NCBI RefSeq assembly: GCF_000315625.1
Contig: NW_005434670.1
Location: 560,770 to 611,096, forward strand
DNA from: Guillardia theta CCMP2712
Taxonomy: Eukaryota > Cryptophyceae > Pyrenomonadales > Geminigeraceae
Length of the DNA: 50,327 bases
Direction of reading: 5' to 3'
The notes beneath the pieces are model-generated. The model was not told the origin of the DNA and ran no database searches. It saw only the letters and a program-made list of their open reading frames with translations. How positions within the stretch are numbered: position 1 is the stretch's first letter; every line of letters starts with the position of its first letter. The translations under genes were made by a program, and so were the position numbers. Of the stretch, positions 33,028-41,885 are shown piece after piece.

Positions 33028-34093
33028 ATGACATCAGCTGCTCGCCCCACCTTCCACCCCGCCGTCGGCGGGGAGGATATCGGATACTACCGCATGGAGG
33101 CTGGGACGCGGTGAGTTAATACGCCCGAACTGAGGCTCGGATGACAATTTCTGTAGTCAACTGTCCGTCAAAGACATGCCTGGGCATACAAGGCTGAAGT
33201 TCAGAAGGACTCAGGTGGAGCTGGTGCACAATGGAGGGGCTTGTCAGTGACCCGGCATGTTGGTACGGCAGGCTCAGAAGTCTCAGGACGAGCTCAAGGC
33301 TGAACTCGAGCAGCGAGAGCTCAAGGTGTTGATGAGCAAGAACACCAGCAAGGCAAGCTCACAGGCGCCCTCCGGTCCATCTTGTTCCTCGGTTGACGAG
33401 AGTTTGGCTGACGATGAGCAGAGATGGGAGACAGCAAGAACGCGGAAGCTCCTGCCATTGAGGATGTGGATGAGGAGCGCGATGCTGATGACATTGTCGC
33501 TGGAGGTACCGAGTATCCCGCGGATGAGAGGGGCTCTGACGCACCATGACTTGGGTAGATGTTGATTCGGACGATTCCTCTGACGATGAAGATGAAACGA
33601 TGGAGCTGATGTGAGAAGCCCAGGAGCTCGATGCAGAGTTGTTGACTTCATATCATGCAGGAGGGAGCTTGAAAGGATCAAGAAGGAGAGAGAAGAGGAT
33701 GCAGCCCGCAAGGTTGCGGGATATTGCTGGATTCGTCTGCCGTCTGATCTTGTTTGTGCAGGAGGCTGAGGAAAAGGCTAGAAGGGAGAAAGAGCAACAG
33801 GACATGCTGTTGCGGGGAAATCCACTTCTTGCAGGGAGCTCCAGTGCTGGAAGCTTCGCCGTAAAGAGGAGGTTTGAATTTCTTTGCGCTTCGAACTGCA
33901 CTGAGATGCAGCACATAGGTGGGACGACGATATCATTTTCCGCAATCAAGCTCGCAACGAGCCGATGTCAAAGAAGGTTTTGTTATTGTCGGTATGTTCT
34001 GCATGATCTGACAGAAAACTCACCTAGACTTTCATCAACGATACGATCAGAAACGATTTCCACAAGAAGTTTTTGAACAAGTACATCAAGTAA
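33028..34093 (+). CDS. CWC15: splicing factor CWC15
   Basis: Intrinsically disordered component of the activated spliceosome, associated with the Prp19/CDC5 complex. Nine exons: 33028-33110, 33157-33214, 33272-33391, 33424-33505, 33559-33610, 33661-33712, 33762-33871, 33919-33976 and 34028-34093 (TAA). They give 226 residues against 229 in human. The N-terminus MTSAARPTFHPAVGG matches the human MTTAARPTFEPARGG. Then come MPGHTRLKFR, an acidic SDDSSDDEDE block, LERIKKEREEDAARK and EKEQQDMLLRGNPLL. The conserved end reads FAVKRRWDDDIIFRNQA, then TFINDTIRNDFHKKFLNKYIK split across the last exon. The intron 33392-33423 would be only 32 bases; the alternative is a one-base frameshift there. Confidence 0.93.
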
Positions 34094-34199
34094 TCAGGTG
34101 TCACAGTTCGGTGGATCGCGCGGCAATCCAAGGAAGATTTCAAGTTTCTTTGCGTTGTAAGTATTCCGAGACTGTCCAGCACCTGCAACCTGCCGTTCA

Positions 34200-34850
34200 G
34201 GCTGTCCTGTGGTAGCAGTCAAGTTCTGCTGCACGGTAGGCATCAGTGGCATGACGGCGTGGCAGCCTCGGACGGTGCCACTGCCACGGCACCGGGCCGT
34301 GATGGCAGCATCATGTACTACACAGTGAAGTTGATGCCATGATGACTAGCTTGCCGCCCTCCAAAGCGAATTACAAGTACTAAGCCTAAACTTTAAAAGT
34401 TGCGCTGGTGCCACTTCAGCCTCTCACTGTGAACAACTCAACTGGCAATGAGTCACCGTGCCACCCGCCGCCGCCGGGTACCGTACGCCGGGCGACCGCC
34501 GGAGGCTCACTCGGAGGCCCGGCAGGGGGGCCAGTCCGAGTCGCCGGCCCGGCGTCCCGTCCGATCACCGCCGGGCAGTACGGAAGTGCTCGCTCAGACT
34601 CGCTGACACTGTGTCGGATGAGATTTGGCATCATCGGCGGACCGAACCGGCCCTTGGACCCCGGCCCGGGGCGGAGTCTCGACTCCGACGAACTTCGGAA
34701 GCCTCGGAAGGCTGGGCGCGGCTCAGATCAAGTTGAGCCGCTCGGCGGCGATCACCCGGCGATGGCGGCCGCCCGGCCCGGCCCGGGGCCGGGCCCGGGC
34801 TGAGTCGGACCGGCGCGCCGCACCGGGCCGGGCCCTGGCCTTCGTCGAAT
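34200..34850. repeat. GC-rich island B, non-coding
   Basis: Same composition and words as island A (GGCCCGG, GAGTC, CACTG, GGTGCCACTG). It ends on a GATTCGATTCGATTCAACC stretch near 34850 and contains an AT-richer interruption near 34370-34400. No protein-like frame. Confidence 0.5.
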
Positions 34851-34899
34851 TGATTCGATTCGATTCAACCCGCGCCTCTTCGTTCCTCGCCATTGGCAG

Positions 34900-35066
34900 G
34901 AAGAGTGCCTGAAGGACGAGCGGAAAGGGAGGAAGAAGAGCGCAGGAACATCCCTGAACTCTCTTCCCCTCCTGCAGCTCCTTGCAGCCCCGATTGTACC
35001 AGTGCCTGTCCCTCCCCGTCAAGATCTATCAGGACCAGTCAGCCCGACGGCCACCTACAGCAAACC
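34900..35066 (+). CDS. possible orphan exon between island B and the aquaporin gene
   Basis: After an acceptor-like TTGGCAG, one frame reads EECLKDERKGRKKSAGTSL, then NSLPLLQLLAAPIVPVPVP and ends near PTATYSK at a GTGAAG donor. No partner exons were placed. It may belong to a gene interrupted by island B, or be chance. Confidence 0.25.
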
Positions 35067-35237
35067 GTGAAGGTCAGCACTGACCAGGTTAGACGACGAT
35101 AGGAACCTGCCAGGACTTCTCATCCACGACGACAGCCACACCTGCTGGTTCAGATAGGCAGCAATAAGAGGAGAGTCTCGGATAGTCCGCAACCGCTCTT
35201 CTAACTCTTTGAGTGCTATCCTAACGAATTTTGGGCG

Positions 35238-36137
35238 ATGGTCGAACTCGATGATTTCAAGCCGTCCTTCACGCCAGCAGTTGCTGCTGAGTTCATTGGC
35301 ACGTTCCTTGTACAATTCCTCGCGTCTGCATGTGCGGCAAATGCAGCAGACAATGGTCTAGCGGCAGCGGCGCTTGGAACAGGATTCGCATTCGCAATGG
35401 TGATGTACAGCATCTCACACATCAGCGGAGGACACCTCAATCCTGCAGTGACTGTTGGGCATCTGATCACGGGGGGAGAAGATCTCAAGCTTAAGGAGGG
35501 ATTGTCGTACATCATCGCTCAGTTCTTCGGGGCGGTCTGTGGGGCGTTCTTGGCAAAGAGCTGCTTGCCTATCGAAGCTCTGGTCCATCCTTTTGTTACC
35601 ATGGGGTCTCTCTCGGACAAGCATGGGGAGCAGGTGACCAGTGCTTCGCTCTCAGTCGAGTTACTCATGAGACTGCAGGTTTTCATGATGGAATTCATCT
35701 GTACATTTCTTGTCGTTCTCGTCTTCTACGCCACTGTCGTGGACAAGAATCGGAGTGTCGCTGACAACGCAGCTCCGATCGCTGTCGGCTTGTGCTATGC
35801 GATTGGAATCTTTGCTGTGAGGCTCCCACCAGGAGACAACTTCCAAGTCGCTGATTGGTGTACAGGAGGGGCCATACACTGGTGGGGCCATGAGCCCAGC
35901 GAGGACATTCGGGCCGGCGGTTGCCTTTGGCACTCTTGAACATGTGAAACATTCTCGTCTTTTCTCGCATGCTCCCTCATTTGTGTTCCCGTGTTGCAGG
36001 TGTGGTACTACGTCCTTGCGACGTTCTTGGGAGGAATCGCAGCAGCATATTTCTATGTGTATGTCATTGGGTTGCACGAGAAGGACGAGCACACCCGGGA
36101 CACTCAGAGCGGCCCGATGGCGGCCAAGTATGTGTGA
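35238..36137 (+). CDS. aquaporin / MIP-family channel
   Basis: Membrane channel for water or small solutes. Three exons, 35238-35816, 35866-35943 and 36000-36137 (TGA), 264 residues, all phase 0. The first half-helix motif is intact: ISGGHLNPAVTVGHL. The second half reads YTGGAMSPARTFGPAVAFG, so the second NPA box is SPA. Six membrane spans are visible, beginning AAEFIGTFLVQFLA and ending YYVLATFLGGIAAAYFYVYV. The cytosolic tail is GLHEKDEHTRDTQSGPMAAKYV, split here at KDEH. No targeting leader is present, so plasma membrane or vacuole is more likely than plastid. Subfamily and substrate cannot be assigned by eye. Confidence 0.9.
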
Positions 36138-36414
36138 GGCTTCCTGGGTTCTCAAAGATTTTTTACAACTACTTAACATGCAAATGAAAAGACGACCTTG
36201 CAGTCTGAGATTGCAACCGAATCAAGGCTCGAGTCTTGAGCTTACAACACAATCTTGGTAAACACGATGGATGATCATGGGATTTCTCGTAGCTTGTGAA
36301 ATACTCTTCAATTTTGAGGATGAGAGTATCCACATAACAGCGCATCAGTAGATTGACATGGTCTGAAGTGAAGACTAGCTGTGAAAAACGCTAAACATCT
36401 TCAGCGATTGCAGT
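36138..36414. other. intergenic, no feature seen
   Basis: 3' flanks of the aquaporin gene (plus) and of the small membrane protein (minus); AT-richer; no RNA gene seen. Confidence 0.4.
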
Positions 36415-36756
36415 TTAGGATTGATAACACAAGTCCTTCCCACAGACAGCCTTTATGCTGTTTGAGCCGGAGCAGATCAAGGTTTTGCAGAGTTTGATGG
36501 TGCACTCAGGACTTGCTGGGGCGGCAGATCTGATCGGGTTGTTGAGGTGCCAGACGTAAGTGAGTGAGAAGGTTAGCATGCACCCGCCTATGAAGCACAG
36601 GCAACACACAAGGAACATGTTGCAGAACCTCACGTCGATTTTCTTGAGCATCCCCGGTGACTCATAGAGGGTTTCCTTGGGATTCGTTACGATGGACATT
36701 CCTTCTTCGACACCTTGCTCTTGCATTTCAAAGTTTGTTCCTGTGTTCCGGCTCAT
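36415..36756 (-). CDS. small single-span membrane protein, uncharacterised
   Basis: Open frame with a start at MSRNTGTNFEMQEQG (36756). A hydrophobic helix FCNMFLVCCLCFIGGCMLTF follows at about residues 50-69, and a Cys-rich C-terminus (CTIKLCKTLICSG, AVCGKDLCYQS) ends at 36415. The open frame continues upstream to 36834 (LSKEIRGLRAKVALPAG) and may be an exon with its acceptor near 36830, so the protein could be longer. No family recognised. Confidence 0.45.
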   Translation of the reverse strand: MSRNTGTNFEMQEQGVEEGMSIVTNPKETLYESPGMLKKIDVRFCNMFLVCCLCFIGGCMLTFSLTYVWHLNNPIRSAAPASPECTIKLCKTLICSGSNSIKAVCGKDLCYQS

Positions 36757-36839
36757 GATTTCACAGCAGCGACCGGCTGGCAGCGCGACTTTCGCTCTTA
36801 ACCCACGGATTTCTTTTGATAGCTCTTGCAACAAAAAGT

Positions 36840-37384
36840 GTGTGAATCAGCGCAAGGAAGATCTCGAGCCAGAGATCGAGGAGAAGGTCACAAGGATGGA
36901 CTGTGCAGGTAACAACGGTGTTCGTAGAAGAAGCAAATTCGCAGGTGGTAGTTTGGGGATCACCAGAATTGCTCGTATGAGAGAGGAGAAATGTGGCGAG
37001 TGAAAGATGATGGAGGGAACGGTGATGAACTCTGGAGGAGAAGGCTTCGAGCACAGTAGGTGTAGGGGAGCAAGGCAGGGGAGGGGGAGAAGTTGGGGGA
37101 GGGGAGTATGGCAGGGAGGCAAAGGGAGGAATGTAGTCGGGGGAACACTGCGAAAGTGAGGAATGTCAGGGGTAATATGGGGTCCTTGGTTGCCAGGGTG
37201 GTAGGTACAGCTATGAGAGGAGTACTAGATGTAATGTAGTACTTTATTTCATTAGTCTCAATTGGAAAATATTCGAAAATAAGGCACTGTGTTAGAGACA
37301 CTCAAATCTGTTGAATTCCTCGTTCCAAGGGTGGGTGGGTAGAGCTGGTCATTCTGACCTAAAATGCCTTGTTTAACTAAAACG
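36840..37384. other. intergenic, G-rich skewed segment
   Basis: Around 37050-37180 the plus strand is G-rich (GGGGGAGAAGTTGGGGG). The segment becomes AT-rich after 37200. No gene is supported. Confidence 0.35.
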
Positions 37385-37674
37385 CTTGACTGAAGGCTCC
37401 GAGTCGCCGTTGAACTCACGGGCCGACGACCGACGGCCCGCCGGGCCGGCCCGCCCGGCGAGTCCGACGGGCTCAGTACCGAGTCGGTCGGAGTCTCGTC
37501 CGAGTGCCGGCGGCCCGGCCCGGGCTTCCACGCCGGCCCTTGGAGTGCCGCTCAGTTACGGCGGCTCCGGGTCCGATGCAGCGGCCAGCCCCGAGGGCCG
37601 GGCCCAACTCACTGGCCACCGTACCGTCCACGGTGGCACTGCCAGTGTGGCAAGCCTTACTGTGCCTAGCCTTC
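37385..37674. repeat. GC-rich island C
   Basis: Same word composition as islands A and B (GGCCCGG, GAGTC, GGTGGCACTGCC). It ends at the 9-bp TTTACTCAA. The retroelement separates it from the GC-rich remnant at 41348-41425, and together these could be one split island. Confidence 0.5.
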
Positions 37675-37683
37675 TTTACTCAA
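37675..37683. repeat. candidate target-site duplication, left copy
   Basis: TTTACTCAA, identical to 41339-41347 on the other side of the reverse-transcriptase element. Confidence 0.45.
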
Positions 37684-40600
37684 AGTTAAGTTAAAAATCA
37701 GTACGAGGACAATCAGGAGAGTCGAGGAGGCTTGACCCTGACACTGTCGCACAGGCCAAACGGCGAGAAGAGAAAAGACAGCGAGAACCAAACCTAAACC
37801 TGCCGACTGCTGTCCCCCAAACTTAACTGATACCTTCACTTAACGGCGCGCAGGACAAGTCCCCGCGCGGCCATGCCAGCGATGTCGCGGTGGCCGCCGC
37901 CGAAGGAATGAGACGCATACCGGGATGCACCCGCGATGATGGCAGCGTAGGACAGGGAGGCCTTGAGCTGACGGAAGATCCTGGACCGAATGCGTTTGCA
38001 AGTCGGATCACCTGAGACGTCTTGCGAGGCCGAGAGACCATCCAGCGCTGCCGTTTCCTTGTTCGCCGAGCGATCCGCCAGCCACCACAGAAAGCGCAAC
38101 GCATCGTCCTGCAAGAGGCCATCAGTGCTGGCGATGATGGGAAGAAAGGCCTTTGGCGGGACGTGCTGAGCATATGCATTACGATGCCCTCGGATCTTCC
38201 GCTGTGCTGCCGCTTGCAGTTTGCTCCGAGCGAGGTCCGGTATTCCATCATTGTCAAAAACATGTGACATGCTGAAGTCCAGGATTAACCCATGCCATCC
38301 GCCGCCAGTAGCCATCAGTTGTGGAAGTTCAAAGTCCCCTACATGATGATCTTCAGGGCCATGTTGGGAAACGTTCTGCCTGGTGCCGGGTACGCCTTGC
38401 ACGTGGACGCGGCATCTCACTCCGGAATCTTTGATGAGGGTACTGAGGACGGCATTGCACTTCTCATGCGCATCAGTCCATAACTGGCTGCGGTGCCTGC
38501 AGGTTGCCATGTGTGTGGTCCCCCCAGGATGACGAAGAAGATGATGGCATCGATCGCAGTGCGGCGGGAGGTCAACCGGCAATCCATGAAGAAACTTGTC
38601 AGCGGCAGCCACCAAGCTGATGGGCTGCTGCTCAAAGATCCCAAGGTTTGTACTTTCCATAGTCGAGTGCCAAATCGTGCGCTGAGGGGTAAACTGAGAC
38701 AGAAGGTCATCAACCGGGTGGCCTGGTACTCGAAGGGGAGTAGAGAAGCTGGAGTGGTGTGCCAACAAAGATCTCTGGCGCTCTGAAAGGTGAGCCCGAA
38801 TACTGCGGAACCGGGGAAACTCCGAGAGGAACTGAGCCGTGAGCTCCCGCTGGGCGGGGATGAAAAGCGCACTGCCCGACGTCCCAAATAATTCAGGCGA
38901 GGGGATCCAGCCATTGTCGCACGCCTGAGGAAGCTCCGCCAAGGAGGTGTACGCCGAGATGCCCTGCTCCATCAAGTGCCTGTGAGTGTCCAAGAAGGCA
39001 GCAAGCATGGGGACAACATCCCCAGCGTCCGCTTGCTGCGGTTGGCGGATTCGAAGCTCAGTGTCAGAAATGATCCGGTGGAAGAGTGGCGGTGTAGGGA
39101 AAGTCCAATGCTGGAAGATGGCAATTTCACCCGCCCATTTGAGAAACTTGGCAGTCGCCGACCAGAATGCGGTGTAGGCCACGCCCTCCTGCGGGGTGAA
39201 CCCATCTCCTCCAGCACTATAAGGCAACTGACGTTTGAAGTAGGCGAACTGAAGGTCAGATGGAGGGGTGCCAGGGGCAGGTTGCAGGACAGATGAACCC
39301 TCCTGTGCCTGGTTCTGTGGCCACTGAAACACCTTCGCCAGGAGACGGAGATTCGCGACGTCAAAGCACTTGCACTGGGCAGCGGTCAAGGCCGGGGAGA
39401 TTCCACGCAAGAAATATTGGAGGGTGGGAACGTGGGTCGTTTTCAAGAGCTGCTTGAGACCCAACGCAATGGGAAATTGTTCCAACTGGGTCAATTCAGC
39501 ATTGAGGGCATTCACCTTGGCAGTGATAAACTCTTGCTGGAAGGACTGAGATCCTATCGGGATACCTCCCAGGATGATCCCCTGGCCGCGGAAGGCAAAC
39601 TGCTGCAAGCCCGGGTACCTGCTGCAAATATGCTCTTGGATGGCTTGTTGCTGACTAGATTGAAGTTCACACCAGGACGAGGAGAATATCTGCGAATCCC
39701 TGGGTTGAATCTCCAATCCTAGCTCTTGTTTTAAAGTATCAACCAGCGATGCAGTAGCCTGTGCGGCAACTGAGAGCTTTCCAATAACAGCCATGTTATC
39801 CGCATAGGCCGGGAAGACACAGTCGGGAAAGGTCTCTGCGACTTTGACCAGGGAAGGGAAGGTGGTGTGCGCAAAGAGAGCCATCGCCAAGGGGTCCCCC
39901 TGAGAAACTCCCGTGGTGGCCGAAAAAGCCCGAGTCTCTCGCTGATGTTTCAGAAATAACTTACCTGCCTGGCCATAATATTGATGAACATACGGAAGGA
40001 CTCCTTGGGAAAAGTTCTCACAACGATGCTCGGGAGCAAGGAGGATGTCAAATAGCCGTTGGCGAGAGATCTCATTGAAGGCATTTCTTGCGTCGATCAT
40101 GATGATTACCGTGGGATCAAAATTATCAGACTCACCTTCGCCCTGGTCTGTGAATGGGTTGGCAAAAGAATGGGGTCCTAACAGGCATTCGATGGTCTTG
40201 CAGAATTTGAGACAACCTTCCTCCAGACCCACGCAAAATTGCAGGACCCGAGAGTGACTGAGGGTGAAGTGGCTCTCCAAAGATTTTCGGTAGAAACGAC
40301 AGAAGATGCTAGACACAATCCTTCGCTCCAGGTCCCCTATCACAATAGGTCGGATTCCGCTCTTTTCCACTGACTTGGCAGCAGGAATGAATCGCCCCCC
40401 TCTGGTGTATTCCTCGAGGAAAGCGCCCGAAGGGATTCCCAGCGCGATCGGCTTCAATATGAGGTTAATGTATCGCTGTTTGTGATCATCATGCAGTCTG
40501 AGAATGTGTCGCAGGTGCTGGAACGGTCGCCAACCAAATTGATCAGGGGCCGAGGAAGCAGTGAATCGCCGCAGGAATTTCCCTACCTCTCGCTGATCTA

Positions 40601-41338
40601 AAATCTTGTCAAGCAATGAGGCCGGTTCATCGGCGATGGCATCGTCGAGCTGAGCACTTAGCATTTGCCTTGAGGAGCCGACTGCGTCTAGGAGCGTTGG
40701 AGGAATGGGTTCCAGTCTCGTCGGAAATTTCTCACGAGTTTGCTGCCATAGGTGCTCAAATGGATCTGGGGAGAGGCCATGGCCCACAAGCGCCTGTCGA
40801 GCTTTCTTCATATCCCGATTTTGGTAATGCTCAACAGCCGAGAGGATTTTCTTTTTCTCCAACTGCTCGCTCTCCATCACTGGCTGCTGCACGCCCGCTC
40901 TCGCACGGTCAGGTCCTTGTGGGCGACCTGCATTTTGACGGTTAGGTTGTTGGCGCCTACCTTGCGGTGCCCGCGGTCTCGTGCCTCGTCCCGACCCAGT
41001 TAGTCCCGCCGTGGGCTGCTGCGTGACATCCTGCGGATCTCCACCGCTGCCAACCGCTGGGCCGTCTTGGTCAAAAGAAACACCCTCTTCTAGTTTCAGC
41101 AATGTCTCCCAACGCCCTTGGAGGAAATGGTGGATACGGTAGCTCACATCTCGGTTTTGTCGCGAGATTGCAAGAACTGGATTCACTCTCAGCAGGAGCA
41201 GTGGGAGACAATGCCACAAGCTCCGGATAATCTTAGCTTCCTCGCAATGCAAGTCAGGGTAACCTTGTAGCAGGTCTAACGTAAACTGTAGCGCACTCTT
41301 CCATTTATCAATCGTCTGACTGTGACTGCGGCCTACTT
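37684..41338 (-). mobile_element. non-LTR-type retroelement with reverse transcriptase and C-terminal endonuclease-like region
   Basis: Bounded by 9-bp direct repeats and almost filled by one reverse-transcriptase frame. No long terminal repeats were seen and no poly-A tail is evident at the 3' (left) end. On the 5' (right) side the frame is open back to a stop near 41345 and begins without a clear ATG, as in a 5'-truncated copy. Confidence 0.6.
37836..41252 (-). CDS. reverse transcriptase polyprotein
   Basis: About 1,138 codons without a stop; the given start is a TTG codon and the frame extends further upstream. Regions in order: a basic Gln/Arg/Pro-rich N-terminal part (RAPQGRRQQPNRQNAGRP), then the RT domain with IRPIVIGDLERRIVSSIF. 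Motif A follows as IMIDARNAFNEISRQ, motif B as TTGVSQGDPLAMALF and motif C as FPAYADNMAVIG. In motif C the second catalytic Asp is Asn (GAT AAC). C-terminally there is a CDRCHHLL…HMATC zinc-knuckle-like segment, then LILDFSMSHVFDN, RKIRGHRNAYAQHVPPKAF and LPIIASTDGLL. This resembles the endonuclease-like end of algal and oomycete retroelements. The change in motif C suggests weak or no polymerase activity. Confidence 0.8.
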   Translation of the reverse strand: MHCEEAKIIRSLWHCLPLLLLRVNPVLAISRQNRDVSYRIHHFLQGRWETLLKLEEGVSFDQDGPAVGSGGDPQDVTQQPTAGLTGSGRGTRPRAPQGRRQQPNRQNAGRPQGPDRARAGVQQPVMESEQLEKKKILSAVEHYQNRDMKKARQALVGHGLSPDPFEHLWQQTREKFPTRLEPIPPTLLDAVGSSRQMLSAQLDDAIADEPASLLDKILDQREVGKFLRRFTASSAPDQFGWRPFQHLRHILRLHDDHKQRYINLILKPIALGIPSGAFLEEYTRGGRFIPAAKSVEKSGIRPIVIGDLERRIVSSIFCRFYRKSLESHFTLSHSRVLQFCVGLEEGCLKFCKTIECLLGPHSFANPFTDQGEGESDNFDPTVIIMIDARNAFNEISRQRLFDILLAPEHRCENFSQGVLPYVHQYYGQAGKLFLKHQRETRAFSATTGVSQGDPLAMALFAHTTFPSLVKVAETFPDCVFPAYADNMAVIGKLSVAAQATASLVDTLKQELGLEIQPRDSQIFSSSWCELQSSQQQAIQEHICSRYPGLQQFAFRGQGIILGGIPIGSQSFQQEFITAKVNALNAELTQLEQFPIALGLKQLLKTTHVPTLQYFLRGISPALTAAQCKCFDVANLRLLAKVFQWPQNQAQEGSSVLQPAPGTPPSDLQFAYFKRQLPYSAGGDGFTPQEGVAYTAFWSATAKFLKWAGEIAIFQHWTFPTPPLFHRIISDTELRIRQPQQADAGDVVPMLAAFLDTHRHLMEQGISAYTSLAELPQACDNGWIPSPELFGTSGSALFIPAQRELTAQFLSEFPRFRSIRAHLSERQRSLLAHHSSFSTPLRVPGHPVDDLLSQFTPQRTIWHSTMESTNLGIFEQQPISLVAAADKFLHGLPVDLPPHCDRCHHLLRHPGGTTHMATCRHRSQLWTDAHEKCNAVLSTLIKDSGVRCRVHVQGVPGTRQNVSQHGPEDHHVGDFELPQLMATGGGWHGLILDFSMSHVFDNDGIPDLARSKLQAAAQRKIRGHRNAYAQHVPPKAFLPIIASTDGLLQDDALRFLWWLADRSANKETAALDGLSASQDVSGDPTCKRIRSRIFRQLKASLSYAAIIAGASRYASHSFGGGHRDIAGMAARGLVLRAVK

Positions 41339-41347
41339 TTTACTCAA
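41339..41347. repeat. candidate target-site duplication, right copy
   Basis: TTTACTCAA, matching 37675-37683. The motif also occurs at about 41579-41587 and inverted (TTGAGTAAA) near 41551, so chance or a locally repeated motif is possible. Confidence 0.4.
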
Positions 41348-41425
41348 GGCCTACCGTACGGCCGGGGCGGCCCGGCGGCCCGGCCCGTGCCAGACCGGGT
41401 CGATCCGGAGCAACCGGTGACCCCT
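41348..41425. repeat. GC-rich island remnant D
   Basis: GGCCGGGGCGGCCCGGCGGC-type sequence directly right of the retroelement, with the same composition as island C on its left. Confidence 0.45.
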
Positions 41426-41885
41426 ACTAGGCTACGCTTTACGCTATCACATTCTCTGGTTTAGGTAAAAGGACCCGGTGGTCCGCCTATTCGGGCTGAC
41501 GACTTTTGGCCGCAGGGAAGAAACAAAGCCGTCTTTACTGGGTTCTGATCCTTGAGTAAATATTTTGCTATACTAAACGTTTACTCAAAAAGAATTTTGC
41601 CGGGGGGTAGGGCAAGTAATAGAAGGTGGGTACTATGATGAGGCACAAAGGTGCTTGCTTTGTACCCGTACTTTCAAAATCAATTTTTGGGGGAAAAGGG
41701 GGTAGGGGTTATTGGGGCAGGTCAGTGAAATTGGGGTGGTAGGAGGCCGCAGTCAATGGCGGAGGGACGTGGAAGGGAGGGAAGTTGAAGAGAAGAGAGG
41801 CAGAAGAAGAAGAGATGGCGATGAAGAGATGAACTTTGCCAGACTTGTCTAGTGTGAAGCTGTTTGTCACCCTGCTTTTACAAAG
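41426..41885. other. intergenic, 5' flank of lycopene cyclase
   Basis: Contains a TTGAGTAAA…TTTACTCAA inverted pair (about 41551-41587) and G-rich GGGGGTAGG segments (41600-41740). No exon is supported. The cyclase promoter should lie here. Confidence 0.4.
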
